Numbered from the stretch's first letter, positions 45,485-55,200 are shown. The stretch is 64,000 bases of DNA from Streptomyces minutiscleroticus (GCF_014650875.1 NZ_BMVU01000018.1:62001-126000), one strand, 5' to 3'. The notes: generated from the sequence alone by a model not told the origin. Program-made: numbers and translations.

Positions 45485-45709
45485 CTGGTGAGCTCCCTTG
45501 CTCTGGCCGAGACGGGTCGGTCGTGCGATACCGGTGGCTTCCTTTGCGGGTGACATGGATGCCGGTACGGCCCAGGGGCATCCACGGACGGCGACGGCGC
45601 AGGCGCCCGGCGGTGTCCGGCCGCGGTCGGTGCGGACCCCCACCGGGTCGACGACCCGGACAGTCCACACCGAAGTCGGGCGGTTTTTTTCCCTGCGTCG
45701 TGATTGTGA

Positions 45710-45735
45710 CCAACGTTGGCCGCCTCGTCTACCCT
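45710..45735. promoter_or_regulatory. Palindromic operator and -10 box between MFS and PaaX genes
   Basis: CCAACGTTGG (45710-45719) is a perfect 10-bp palindrome in the divergent gap. TACCCT (45730-45735) is a -10-like box so close to GTG 45742 that the regulator mRNA may be leaderless. The palindrome would cover the core promoter, as expected for autoregulation. Confidence 0.5.
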
Positions 45736-45741
45736 CGTGGC

Positions 45742-46626
45742 GTGACGGTCGAAAACGAAGTCGGGTCCACCGCGGCGGCTTCCGTGCGCCCGCAATCGTT
45801 GATGTTCAGCTTCTTCGGCATCTACGTGCTGGGCCGCGAAACCGCGGTCTACTCCGGGAGCATCATCGATGTCTTCGCGCGCCTGGGAGTGTCGGAGGAA
45901 GCGGTGCGCTCCACCCTCGCCCGTATGACCAAACGCAATCTGCTGACCCGGTACCGCAAGGGACGCAAGGCGTACTTCGGGCTCACGCCACGCGCCGTGC
46001 AAGTGCTGGAAGACGGACGTCGGCGGGTCCAGGACACCGGAGCGATCAACAGAGACTGGGACGGCACCTGGACCCTGGTCGCATTCACACTGCCCAACGA
46101 CCGAGGCAGCGCGCGCCATGACCTGCGTTCGCGGCTGGCCTGGGCCGGTTTCGCGCCCCTCCAGGGCGGCCTGTGGATCGCGGCGGGCACCAGGGACGTA
46201 GCGGCCGACCTCGCCCCCCTCGAGCTGGGCGATCACCTGACTACGCTGCAGGCCCGGCCTCTGGGACCGACCGAATCCGCCGATCTGGTCCGGCGGGCCT
46301 TCGACGTCGGGGAGATAGCCGCCCGCTACGAGGCGTTCTTGAAGCGGTGGGACACCAGCACGCCCCCGGCCGCGGACGACGACCTCGCCTGCCAGGTCTC
46401 ACTGCACACCGACTGGCTCCAACTCGTCCGCCAAGACCCGCACCTTCCCGCCGAGCACCTGCCACAGCGGTGGCCGGCCATCCGCGCCGAGCAGGTCTTC
46501 CGCCTGCTGGACCGGAAGATCGCGCCGGGTGCTCGGGCATCGGCGTCGGCGCTGCTGGAGGAGATCGACCTGTGTACTCACACGGACGGCAGCGTGACGT
46601 CCTGCCCCGTGCCGTCTTCGGCGTAG
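45742..46626 (+). CDS. PaaX-family transcriptional regulator
   Basis: 294 residues from GTG 45742 (no ribosome-binding site; probably leaderless). PaaX N-terminal winged helix: RPQSLMFSFFGIYVLGRET, SGSIIDVFARLGVSEEAVRS, MTKRNLLTRYRKGRKAYF. Then the PaaX middle domain (WDGTWTLVAFTLPNDRGSAR, RLAWAGFAPLQGGLWIA) and C-terminal domain (LVRQDPHLPAEHLPQRWPA). Members repress phenylacetate or related aromatic catabolism until bound by an acyl-CoA. Likely controls the divergent MHS transporter. Confidence 0.92.
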   Translation: MTVENEVGSTAAASVRPQSLMFSFFGIYVLGRETAVYSGSIIDVFARLGVSEEAVRSTLARMTKRNLLTRYRKGRKAYFGLTPRAVQVLEDGRRRVQDTGAINRDWDGTWTLVAFTLPNDRGSARHDLRSRLAWAGFAPLQGGLWIAAGTRDVAADLAPLELGDHLTTLQARPLGPTESADLVRRAFDVGEIAARYEAFLKRWDTSTPPAADDDLACQVSLHTDWLQLVRQDPHLPAEHLPQRWPAIRAEQVFRLLDRKIAPGARASASALLEEIDLCTHTDGSVTSCPVPSSA

Positions 46627-46910
46627 AGGCAGGGGTTCCTCTCCTGGCCGGGGGGGCGGGGCTGGTGGAGCGGCACATGTCGGGGTCGTAGGACCGGTCG
46701 TCCGACGAGCCGTTCCTGGCGTGCGCTGCTGGGCGTCGTTGACCGTGCAGGTGGTGCCGCGCGGGCAGCCCTCGGCCGGTGCCCCGAGAGGTGAGGTCGC
46801 CGACCTGGCCGAAGCAGTACTGCCAGGACTCGCTGAGCGTTGCGCCCTTGGTCCCGGCTGCGTAGGAGAAGCGGCCAGCACTGTCGTACGGCTCTGTGCG
46901 TGGGGTCCGA
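46627..46910. other. Intergenic with possible decayed reverse-strand frame
   Basis: The reverse strand contains the sensible-looking string YDSAGRFSYAAGTKGATLSE, then SWQYCFGQVGDL, then in another frame CPRGTTCTVNDAQQRTPG. This may be the remnant of a secreted protein, but no family could be named. Confidence 0.3.
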
Positions 46911-47271
46911 CACCGCGTGTCGCTCACCGTCCGCAACACGGGCGCGCGCGGGCGCGGAGGTCGTCCAGCTCCCCCTGCACGACCTGGTGGCGAGCGTCAC
47001 GCGCCCGGACGTCCGCTTGATCGGCTGCCAGCACGTGGAGCCGGCTCCGGGCGCGGCACGACGGGTGACGTTCCGCTTCCGCCCGGATCTCTCGGCGTTC
47101 ACCGACCGTTCAGGTCGACGGGTGGTCGAGCCGGGCGCTCTGGAACTACGGTTGGCCGCGTCCAGCGCGGACGTACGCCATACGGCACGGCTGCCTCCCA
47201 CAGGTCCGGTACGGGTGCTCGACCCGGACCGGCGGCTGCGGTGCGAGGCGGAGGCCGCCCCGGTGTCCTGA
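46911..47271 (+). pseudogene. GH3 C-terminal domain fragment
   Basis: SLTVRNTGARG, then (after one frame change) EVVQLPLHDLVASVTRPDV, FRPDLSAFTDRSGRRVVEPG and LRLAASSADVRHTARL align with the fibronectin-III-like C-terminus of GH3 enzymes, including the one at 26144 (ASFTGRDGRRVVEPGELEV, LRLAASSADLRLTARV). Everything before this domain is missing, so it is the tail of a deleted glycosidase gene. Confidence 0.65.
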
Positions 47272-47301
47272 CCCTCCGCGTCGGCCACGGGGGGATTGCG
47301 C

Positions 47302-47820
47302 ATGGAACGGTACGTGTCCTGGCAGCTGCGGACGGTCTTCACGATGCTGGCCGTCGCCGTCGTCGGTACGGCGGTGACCGCGGCGGTCCGCGGACTGCCG
47401 CCGGTCTCCGCGGGAGGCGGCATGTTCGTCGCCGTCGTCGTCGCCCTTCAGGTCCTGCGGCTGCTGCGCCTGCTGCTTCCTGTCCGGCAGTCCTGGCTGG
47501 TGCGGAAGTTGGACGACGCCGCCGCCCTGCCGGACAAAAGCCCGGTCGACGACGGCTCTGCACTGCGGCGGCGCCCGGTCCTGCCGGACATGTTCCTCTC
47601 CTTCCTGGTGATCTTCCTGGCCCCGGCCCTGCTGTGGTGGCCGTGGTGGTGCGCTGTGGTGCCCTTCTGGCTGACGGTGGACTGGCTGGGCGAAGCCGTT
47701 CTGATCGCCCTGTGGGAGCGCCGCAGCGGCAAGAACCTGTGGCGGGGGAAGAACTCCGCGGACCTGTACGTCACTCCCCGTCCACCGACTCCAGCCGCCA
47801 CCGATGCACCGCCCACGTGA
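47302..47820 (+). CDS. Membrane protein of unknown function
   Basis: 172 residues from the ATG at 47302 with GGGG upstream. Two hydrophobic blocks: TVFTMLAVAVVGTAVTAAV with GGMFVAVVVALQVLRLLRL, and after a hydrophilic middle (KLDDAAALPDKSPVDD) MFLSFLVIFLAPALLWWPWW with WLTVDWLGEAVLIALWE. It gives four probable membrane segments and a polar tail. No family recognised. Confidence 0.65.
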   Translation: MERYVSWQLRTVFTMLAVAVVGTAVTAAVRGLPPVSAGGGMFVAVVVALQVLRLLRLLLPVRQSWLVRKLDDAAALPDKSPVDDGSALRRRPVLPDMFLSFLVIFLAPALLWWPWWCAVVPFWLTVDWLGEAVLIALWERRSGKNLWRGKNSADLYVTPRPPTPAATDAPPT

Positions 47821-48103
47821 TCCGTTCCGGCTCCGGCAGTTCCGGCACCTCGGCGTCGTAGACGCCGTCCCACCGGATGATGACCGGGACGCGGTCCTGC
47901 GGGGCGCGGGGCACGGAAGCCGGCAAGCGTCCTCTGTGCCGTGCCTGCCGGTCGCACCCGCCCCCGTAACGGGCGACGGAGGATTCCGTCGCCCGTCCTG
48001 CTCGAGAGCAGGCCCTGTGGACTCCGGCATGACGCTGCTCAGGTTGAATCAGCGATGTCCGGGCGGTCGTGACGAGTGGTGATCCCTGCGGTACGACGGC
48101 TTT
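47821..48103. other. Intergenic with reverse-strand gene remnant
   Basis: On the reverse strand (about 47774-47915) VPVIIRWDGVYDAEVPELPE followed by ITWAVHRWRLESVDG is coding-like and overlaps the end of the membrane-protein gene. It lacks a start and is probably the C-terminal piece of a decayed gene of unknown function. Confidence 0.35.
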
Positions 48104-48270
48104 ATGCGGTATGCGCAAGGGGGCGGGCTGACGCCCGCGGAGCAGGGAGAACGGGAGGCCGTGCGGCTGGAGGCGGCCAGGTGGTGCGAGGCCGGGGCGG
48201 ACACGGCGCGGATCGCGGCCGAGTTGCGGGTGACGGACCGGTCGGTGCGTCGGTGGCCGGTGGTGACGAC
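48104..48270 (+). pseudogene. IS630-family transposase N-terminal fragment
   Basis: MRYAQGGGLTPAEQGEREAV, then ARWCEAGADTARIAAELRVT and RSVRRW, is the N-terminal helix-turn-helix of Streptomyces IS630-type transposases. Similarity stops near 48270 just before the oxygenase gene, so only about 50 residues remain. Confidence 0.65.
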
Positions 48271-48341
48271 GAGTTGGCTGATGAGGCCGGGTGCGGGGGG
48301 CAGGGCGGGCGGGTCGGTGCGCTGGACGGTCAGGGGGCGGC

Positions 48342-49811
48342 TCACTTCCGGTGCGTGGTGGCGAGGGCCGCGGTGAGGCTGCCGGCGAGGGCGGTGTCGT
48401 CGTGCTCGGCACTCGCCCAGGCGATGTGGCCGTCGGGACGGACGAGGGCGGCGCGGACCCCGGCGAACTCGGCCGGGGGCTGGTACGGGGTGGCGGTGTG
48501 GACGTGCAGTCCCGTGCGGGCGTACGCGGCGAGGCGGTCGCTGCCGGTGAGGTCCAGCAGGAGGTGGCGGTCGGCGCGCAGCAGCGCGAACAGGCCGGTG
48601 TCGCCGAGGGTGAGGTCGGGGGCGCGGGTGCCGGTCAGCGGGTGCGCGCCCGGGGTGGTGGGCGGGTAGATGACGGCGAGGGAGCTGACCTGGGCGGCCA
48701 GGCGGTCGTTGAGGTCGGGCAGGGTGGTGATCAGCCGGGCGAGCAGACCGCGCAGGTCCAGGCCCTCGGGGGTGAAGGCGGTCATCAGGGCGACCTGGGC
48801 CCGGCTGGTGGCGGTCAGGTCGGCGCCGACGGGGTGGCGTTCGGCATGGTAGGTGTCCAGCAGGCCCTCGGGGGCCCAGCCGCCCAGGGTGGCGGCGAGC
48901 TTCCAGGCGAGGTTGGCGGCGTCCTGGATGCCGACGTTCATGCCGACGCCGCCGGCTGGGAAGTGCTGGTGGGCGGCGTCACCGGCGAGGAAGACGCGGC
49001 CCTTGCGGTACCGGTCGGCCAGGCGGGTGGCGTTGCCGTAGCGGGAGAGCCAGACCGGGTCGCGCAGGCCGAAGTCGGTGCCCGCCATGGCGATGACGTT
49101 CTCGCGCAGCTCCTCCAGGGTGAGGTCGCCGGGCCAGGTGGTGGTCAGGTCGCGGGGCGTGATGCCGGCCAGGCGGTGCAGGCCGCCGGGCATGGGGACG
49201 GCCATGAGGGTTCCGGCCGGGCCGAAGGAGCTGTAGCCGGGAGCGGGCGGCTCGTCGAGACGGACGTCGCCGAGCCAGCCCAGCACGGTGGAAGGGGTGC
49301 CGGGGTAGCCGATGCCGGCCGCGGTGCGCACGGTGCTGCGGGCGCCGTCGCAGCCGACCAGGTAGGCCGCCTGGAGGGTGGTGGGCCCGTGCGGTCCGGC
49401 GATCCGGACGGCGATGTGGTCGGGGTGCTCGGTGAAGCCGGTCACCTCGTATCCGCGCAGGATGTCCGCGCCCAGGTCGAGGGCCTGGCCCTCCAGCAGT
49501 GCCTCGGTGCGCTCCTGGGGCAGGGCGAGGGTGTAGGGGAAGGGGCTGGGCAGGCGGCGGAAGTCCAGGCGGGAGTCGAGGACGCCGAAGTGCCCGCCGG
49601 GCAGCGGCATGCCCTCGCTGACGAAGGGCTCGTGCACACCGCGGGAGGCGAAGGTCTCGATGGTGCGCGGGTGCACGGTCAGCGCGCGGGAGCGGGAGTC
49701 GCGTTCGAGGCGGGGCTCGATCACGGCGACGGTGACGCCGGCGCGGCGCAGTTCGCCGGCCAGCCACAGGCCCACAGGCCCGGCACCTGCAACGACAGCT
49801 TGGTAATTCAT
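48342..49811 (-). CDS. FAD-dependent monooxygenase (PheA/TfdB, polyketide-hydroxylase type)
   Basis: 489 residues from ATG 49811. FAD-binding motif VVAGAGPVGLWLAGELRRAG (GxGxxG), the DG motif AYLVGCDGARSTVR, and the GD motif RVFLAGDAAHQHFPAGGVGM. The C-terminal thioredoxin-like domain is as in aromatic hydroxylases. These NAD(P)H-dependent enzymes hydroxylate aromatic compounds such as tetracycline-type antibiotics, rifamycin or phenols. It diverges from a TetR repressor with two operators, so a resistance or detoxification role induced by its substrate is plausible. Confidence 0.92.
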   Translation of the reverse strand: MNYQAVVAGAGPVGLWLAGELRRAGVTVAVIEPRLERDSRSRALTVHPRTIETFASRGVHEPFVSEGMPLPGGHFGVLDSRLDFRRLPSPFPYTLALPQERTEALLEGQALDLGADILRGYEVTGFTEHPDHIAVRIAGPHGPTTLQAAYLVGCDGARSTVRTAAGIGYPGTPSTVLGWLGDVRLDEPPAPGYSSFGPAGTLMAVPMPGGLHRLAGITPRDLTTTWPGDLTLEELRENVIAMAGTDFGLRDPVWLSRYGNATRLADRYRKGRVFLAGDAAHQHFPAGGVGMNVGIQDAANLAWKLAATLGGWAPEGLLDTYHAERHPVGADLTATSRAQVALMTAFTPEGLDLRGLLARLITTLPDLNDRLAAQVSSLAVIYPPTTPGAHPLTGTRAPDLTLGDTGLFALLRADRHLLLDLTGSDRLAAYARTGLHVHTATPYQPPAEFAGVRAALVRPDGHIAWASAEHDDTALAGSLTAALATTHRK

Positions 49812-49836
49812 GGTCTTTCTCTTTCTCGACATGTTC

Positions 49837-49885
49837 TTGGTCAGTGACCAATGGTTGGCATGCAGTAAACTAGGTCAGTGACCAA
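49837..49885. promoter_or_regulatory. Twin TetR operators between oxygenase and regulator
   Basis: TTGGTCAGTGACCAA (49837-49851) is a perfect 7-1-7 palindrome. TAGGTCAGTGACCAA (49871-49885) repeats it with one mismatch and overlaps the regulator's GTG start at 49878. Both divergent genes should be shut off by one repressor. Confidence 0.85.
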
Positions 49886-50501
49886 GAAACAAGTCGGGGA
49901 AGACGTCACGAACCAGCTCACCCGCACCGCCGTGATCGACGCCGCCCTCCACGTCCTGGACGAGCGCGGACTGGACGGTCTCTCCACCCGGGCGGTCGCC
50001 GACCACCTCGGCGTACGGATGAACACCGTGCTGTGGCACGTGAAGACCAAGGCCCGGATGCTGGAACTGATGGCCGACGCCGTCGCCGCCGACATCCGCT
50101 ACGACGACCTGCCCGACGTCCCTCTGGAGCGCGTCCGCGAACTCGCCGCCCGCTACCGGCGCACCCTGCTCGCCCACCGCGACGGCGCCGCCCTGGTCAC
50201 CGGCACCTACCCGGCCGAACCGCACACCCTGCGCTTCGCCGACCACCTCGTCCACGCGCTCCTGCAAGCAGGCGCCGACGAACAGCAGGCGGCCTGGACG
50301 GTCTGGACCATCACCTACTTCGCCCTCGGCCTGACCCAGGAGGAACAAGCCGCCCCCGAGGAGAGCGACGACAGACTCGCCCAGGCCGTCGACCCCGGCA
50401 CGCACCCTGCGCTGCACCGGGTCCTGCCCCACCTCCGGCAGAACTTCGAGGAGCGCTTCACCTTCGGCCTGGAGGCGATCCTCTCCCGCATCCCCGCATG
50501 A
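49878..50501 (+). CDS. TetR-family regulator (TetR-class C-terminal domain)
   Basis: 207 residues from GTG 49878. HTH at about 15-60: AVIDAALHVLDERGLDGLST, then HLGVRMNTVLWHVKTKARML. The C-terminal region (RYRRTLLAHRDGAALVTGTY, WTVWTITYFALGLTQEEQA) is that of tetracycline-repressor-like proteins. Its start codon lies inside the second operator, so autorepression is expected. The divergent FAD monooxygenase is the natural target. Confidence 0.9.
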   Translation: MTKKQVGEDVTNQLTRTAVIDAALHVLDERGLDGLSTRAVADHLGVRMNTVLWHVKTKARMLELMADAVAADIRYDDLPDVPLERVRELAARYRRTLLAHRDGAALVTGTYPAEPHTLRFADHLVHALLQAGADEQQAAWTVWTITYFALGLTQEEQAAPEESDDRLAQAVDPGTHPALHRVLPHLRQNFEERFTFGLEAILSRIPA

Positions 50502-51055
50502 CAGCGCGCCCTCCCAAGGGATTCCAGCAGCCGCGTCGGCAACGGGCCGCACACCTCGCCGGTGCGTCGACGAAGCCGCTCAGGACGACCAGTGGCGCCC
50601 GACGGATGCCGGCCTCTCACCCGGCGTGTTTGGCCACCACCCACGAAGTCGCGAACGCCTGCGAGACGCCGCCCGGTGAAACGCGCAGCCGGTCCGAAGC
50701 CGGACGCCTCCCCTCCGCCAAAGTCACCGGCCGGCGACGCGGCATCCCCACCGAGCCCGCCACCGGGACGTGAGCACGGGGCACTTGCGGCCGCTGCGCA
50801 TCGCGGCACACGTCGCCCCCGTCACCCCGATCGCCCTGTCGACCACCCCTGCCACGACCCACTGGCGACGTGCGGTCCGTTGCCGCAAAGCGTTCGCGCC
50901 ACGTCGCCGCGGCCCCTGGCACCCCGCAGGTGCCGAGCCGCCATCGACCGCCTCGCCTTCCCCGCCACCCGGCCCCATGCCGAGGGGACCTGCGATCGGG
51001 GCGACGCGCTCCGCCCTTCGCAAGTGATCCCGGACACGGCAGAGCGACACATTTA
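50502..51055. other. Intergenic, nothing recognised
   Basis: GC-rich, overlapping frames on both strands, no domain. It forms the left border of the metallophore locus. Confidence 0.45.
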
Positions 51056-51084
51056 TTGAATATGACTTTCATTACATGTAGTGT
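51056..51084 (+). promoter_or_regulatory. Zur-type promoter upstream of the methyltransferase
   Basis: TGAATATGACTTTCA (51057-51071) matches the actinobacterial Zur box TGAAAATnATTTTCA at 13 of 15 positions (the central base is free). It overlaps a -35 TTGAAT (51056-51061), which is spaced 17 bases from a -10 TAGTGT (51079-51084). Zinc-loaded Zur would block this promoter. The downstream gene starts 347 bases later; the interval 51085-51430 shows no convincing gene and may be a long leader. Confidence 0.65.
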
Positions 51085-51430
51085 CGGCCGGACTTCGGGC
51101 GCCGACATGTCGGATCCACTCCTCTCAAGGCGGGAGTGGCCAGGCGATCCGCCCCGCAAGCGGCGAGTACCGCCGGATGCAGTCCGGCCGCGTGGACCCG
51201 CGAGGAGGGACGGACGCCCCGGCCACCACGGGTGCACGGCCCCACGACCCGCGCAAGCAGCGGCCGGCATCGGGCGATGCCTGGCCTGCGATGCGGGCGC
51301 GACCGTCCGGTGCGGCGGATCGGACTGCGCCCGCCCGCAACGCCGGTTGCGCTCCCGGCCACGGCAGGCCGAAGCGCCAGTACGCGCCCGCCCAGCGGCG
51401 GGCGTCCTGACACCCAACCTTGGAGTGGTG

Positions 51431-52180
51431 ATGAGCGACCCCTACGAGCGGTCCGCGGAGTATCTCGACATCATGATCGCCGACGCTTGGCGGCCACTGG
51501 CTCCGGCCCTGGCGGACGTATTGACCGGCGTGAAGGCGAAGACCGGAGCGGTGGTGGATCTCGGCGCCGGATCCGGGCGGGGGGTACGCGTCATCTGCGA
51601 CGCGCTCCCCCGGACGCCGGTCCTGGCCGTCGAGCCCTCCGTCGCCATGCGCGCCGTCCTGCTGGCGCGCCTCCACGACGATCCCGAACTGCGCCGACGG
51701 GTCACGGTGACGGCCGGCGACTGCGCGAGTTTCGACTGGCCCGACGGCGTGCGCGCCGTGGTGGCGCTGAACATGCTGGGGCACCTGCCTCCCCCGCAGA
51801 GGCGCGCGCTGTGGGCCCGCGCCGCCCGGCATCTCGCCCCCGGCGGAGCGCTGGTGGTGAACGTCACGCCGCCGTTCGAGCCGACGACAGTGGAACGGGT
51901 GCGGATGGCCCACGCCACCATCGGCCTGTCGGAGTACGAGGGGTGGGCGAGCGCACGGCCCTCGGGTACGGACGAGATCACCTGGCACATGGAGTACCGG
52001 ACCCTGCGCCAGGGCAGCCCGCTGACGCAGGCGTCGGTGGAGTACCGCTGGTGGGTCGCTCCGGAGGAGGCGCTGGCAACCGAGGCGGCCGAGGCCGGCC
52101 TGTCCTTCCGCCCGGCGGGCGACCCGGACCTCGGGCTGCGGGTCCTGACGCGGGTCGGCGGCAACAACCCTGTCTACTAG
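51431..52180 (+). CDS. SAM-dependent methyltransferase of the metallophore locus
   Basis: 249 residues from ATG 51431, TTGGAGTG upstream. Class I fold: VVDLGAGSGRGVRVI (motif I), VLAVEPSVAMRAV, RAVVALNMLGHLPPPQRRAL and LAPGGALVVNV. The open frame extends further upstream but without coding character. It lies between two Zur-box promoters on the same strand as the NRPS/PKS genes. Yersiniabactin-type lines carry methyltransferase domains inside the megasynthase. None is visible in the two synthases here, so this free-standing enzyme may supply the C- or N-methylation. Confidence 0.85.
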   Translation: MSDPYERSAEYLDIMIADAWRPLAPALADVLTGVKAKTGAVVDLGAGSGRGVRVICDALPRTPVLAVEPSVAMRAVLLARLHDDPELRRRVTVTAGDCASFDWPDGVRAVVALNMLGHLPPPQRRALWARAARHLAPGGALVVNVTPPFEPTTVERVRMAHATIGLSEYEGWASARPSGTDEITWHMEYRTLRQGSPLTQASVEYRWWVAPEEALATEAAEAGLSFRPAGDPDLGLRVLTRVGGNNPVY

Positions 52181-52209
52181 TTGATTCGATAATCATTTTC
52201 ATTTAGGTT
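52181..52209 (+). promoter_or_regulatory. Zur-type promoter of the NRPS operon
   Basis: -35 TTGATT (52181-52186) and -10 TAGGTT (52204-52209) are exactly 17 bases apart. The spacer contains CGATAATCATTTTCA (52187-52201), 13/15 to the Zur consensus TGAAAATnATTTTCA with a perfect right half-site. A repressor bound there would fully occlude RNA polymerase. Confidence 0.75.
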
Positions 52210-52280
52210 CGTCGGTGTCCTGCTCCCCCTGCCCGAACAGCGGGGGAGCTCCTTCCCGCATGCGCTCCAACGGAGACCGG

Positions 52281-55200
52281 ATGAACCAGCCTGTGCCGAG
52301 CGACGACCTCCTCACCTGCGTCATCGACTGCATAGCCGAAGTCCTCGGCACACCACCGCAGCAGATCGCTGCGACCGGTCCGCTCGCGGCTCTGGGGCTC
52401 GAGTCGTTCACCGCCGTTCGGCTCAGGCGACGCATCCGCGAACGCACCGGCCACGACCTGCCGTTGACCGCCTTCCTCGGGGACACCGCCACCGCCCGCG
52501 CGATCACGGACCGGCTCGTGGACGCGCAGAGCCCCGGTACCGCTTCACCCGGCCGATGTACCGATGCCCCGGCGCGGATCCCCGCGAATCCCGCGCAAAC
52601 GCGGCGGGACGAGGCGAGCGAGGGTTTCGCCCTGACGCCGATTCAGGCCTCCTACCTGGCCGGACGGGCCGAAGGCCTGCCGCTGGGCGGAGTGGCCACC
52701 TTCTACTACTACGAGTACGACCGCACTCCCGAGGACACGGACCCGCTCGCGGACGTGGCCCGGCTGGAAGCCGCGTGGAACCGCCTGGTCGAGCACCACC
52801 CGATGCTGCGCATGACGGTGGACGACCGCGGCCTGCAGCACATCCAGCACGCCCCCGGCGCCTACCGGATCGGTGTCACCGACCTGCGTCACGAACCCGC
52901 CGACCGGGTCGGGGAAACACTGTCCGCCCAGCGTCGCGAACGCTCCCACCAGAACCGGCCCACCGGATCGTGGCCGCTGTTCGACGTCCACGCGACGCTG
53001 CTGCCCGACGGACGGACCCGGCTGCACGTCGGCGTGGACGTGCTCCTGACCGACCTGGCCGGCTGGATGCTGCTCATGCGGCAGTGGGGCCGCCTCGTCG
53101 AGGACCCCTCGTACCGTCTCCCCGAACCCGCGGCGCGGTTCCCCGACCTCCTGCGCGCCCGGGCCCAGGACCCCGAGTGGACCGCCCGGCGCACCCGGGA
53201 CCGCGCCTACTGGGCCGAGCGGGCTCCCTCCCTGCCGCCCGCGCCGCGGCTTCCGGTGCTGCGCGACCCGGCCAACACCACCCCGCCCCGCTTCGTGCGC
53301 TCCGCCGCCGCGCTCGACGCCGGCACCTGGGCGGCACTGCGCGCCCGGTGCGCCGAGCACGCGGTCACACCGACCGCCGCGCTGCTCGCCGCCTTCGCCG
53401 TCGTACTCGGCCGGTGGGGCGCCGGTGAGCGGATATGCCTCAACACCACCCTCTTCGACCGCCCGGAGGACGCCGCCGAGGCCGAAGGCGTCGTAGGTGA
53501 CTTCACCACCACCGCCCTGGTCGGCACGCCCCGCTTCGCCCCCGCCGACTGGAAGGGCTTCGCCGACTACGCGACCGCCGTCAACCACCGCTTCTGGGAG
53601 GACCTGGACCACCGGTCCGTCTCCGGCGTCGAGGTGCTCAGGGAGCTGCGGACGCGGACCTCGCGGCCGGGACAGCCGCTGCAACCGGTGGGCGCCCCCA
53701 GCCACCCGGTGGTCTTCACCAGCGGAGTGGGCCTGGACGCCGACGGGGAGCCCCCGGCCGCCTGGATCGGCCAGGAGGTCCACGGCATCTCCCAGACCCC
53801 GCAGGTGCTGCTGGACCACATCGTGTGGGACGAGGGCGGACGGCTGCGCCTGGCCTGGGACGCGGTCGAGGGCGCCTTCCCCGACGGCTGGATCCCGGCC
53901 CTGCTCGACGCCTACGTACGCCTGCTGCGCACCCTGACCGAACCCACCGCCTGGCGCGACCCCTCACTGGGCTGGGACCCCACCTTCCGCCCGGAAGAGC
54001 CCCTGGACGCCACGCCCTTCCCGACCGCCGGCCCCCTGCTGCACGACCCGGCCGCCGACGCGGCACGCCGGCACCCGCGCCGGCCGGCCCTGCGCACCTC
54101 CACCGCGACGGTCACCCACGGCCGCCTCGCGGACAACGCCGCCGCCATTGCGGACCTGCTGACCGCCCATGGCGTGGGCCCCGGTGACATGGTGGCCGTC
54201 GCCTGCGAGAAGAGCGCCGCGCAGATCACCGCCGTACTCGGCGTCAGCGCCGGCGGAGCGGGCTACCTGCCCGTCGAGCCCTCCTGGCCGGCCGCGCGGA
54301 TCGCCGCCGTCTGCGAACGGGCCGGTGTCCGGCACGCGCTGACCGGCCGGGGCGTGAGCGTCGAGTGGCCTGCAGATGTCGTCGTGCACCGCCTGACCGC
54401 CGCGGGCCGCCCCGCCCGCGGCACCACCCGCCCCGCCGGCCCGGCGACACAAGGCCCCGCGGCGCAAGGCTCTGTGACGCCGCGCCCGGACGATCTCGCC
54501 TACACCATCTTCACCTCCGGCTCCACCGGCAGTCCCAAGGGCGTGGAGATCCAGCACCGCGCCGCACGCGTCACCGTCGACGACGTCGTCGACCGGTTCT
54601 CCATCGGCCCCGAGGACCGGGTGCTGGCGCTGTCGGCCCTCAGCTTCGACCTGTCCGTGTTCGACGTCTACGGCGTCCTCGGCGCCGGCGGCAGCCTCGT
54701 CCTGCCCGACCCCGCCCGGCAGCGCGATCCGGAGCACTGGCTCGACCTGGCCGGCCGCCACGGCGTCACCGTGTGGAACACCGCCCCGGCCCTGCTGGAG
54801 ATGCTCGTCGAGTACGCGGAGATGGAGCCGGACGCCGCCGCGGCGCTGAGCACCCTGCGCCTGGTGATGCTCTCCGGCGACTGGATCCCGCTGAACCTGC
54901 CCGACCGGCTGCGCCGGCTCGCCCCGCAGGCACGCGTGATGAGCCTGGGCGGCGCCACCGAGGCGTCCATCTGGTCCATCACGTACCCGGTCGAGGACGT
55001 CGACCCGCGCTGGCGCAGCATTCCGTACGGCCGTGCCCTGCGCGGTCAGAGTTTCCTCGTTCTCGACGAGGACGGCGCGCCCTGTCCGGTCGGCGAGGCG
55101 GGGGAGCTGTTCATCGGCGGTGACGCACTGGCCCGCGGCTACACCGCCGACCCCGTCCAGAGCGCCGAGCGGTTCGCCGTCCACCCCGTCCTGGGCCGTC

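Noticed and set aside
50870-51430. Extension of the methyltransferase frame to an upstream start
   Set aside because: Codon third positions are not GC-enriched and the sequence has no family similarity. ATG 51431 gives the normal methyltransferase length.
52187-52201. Iron (DmdR/IdeR) or Fur box reading of the NRPS promoter site
   Set aside because: The actinobacterial iron box (TTAGGTTAGGCTAACCTAA-like) does not fit, whereas the 7-1-7 Zur pattern matches at 13/15 in both copies.
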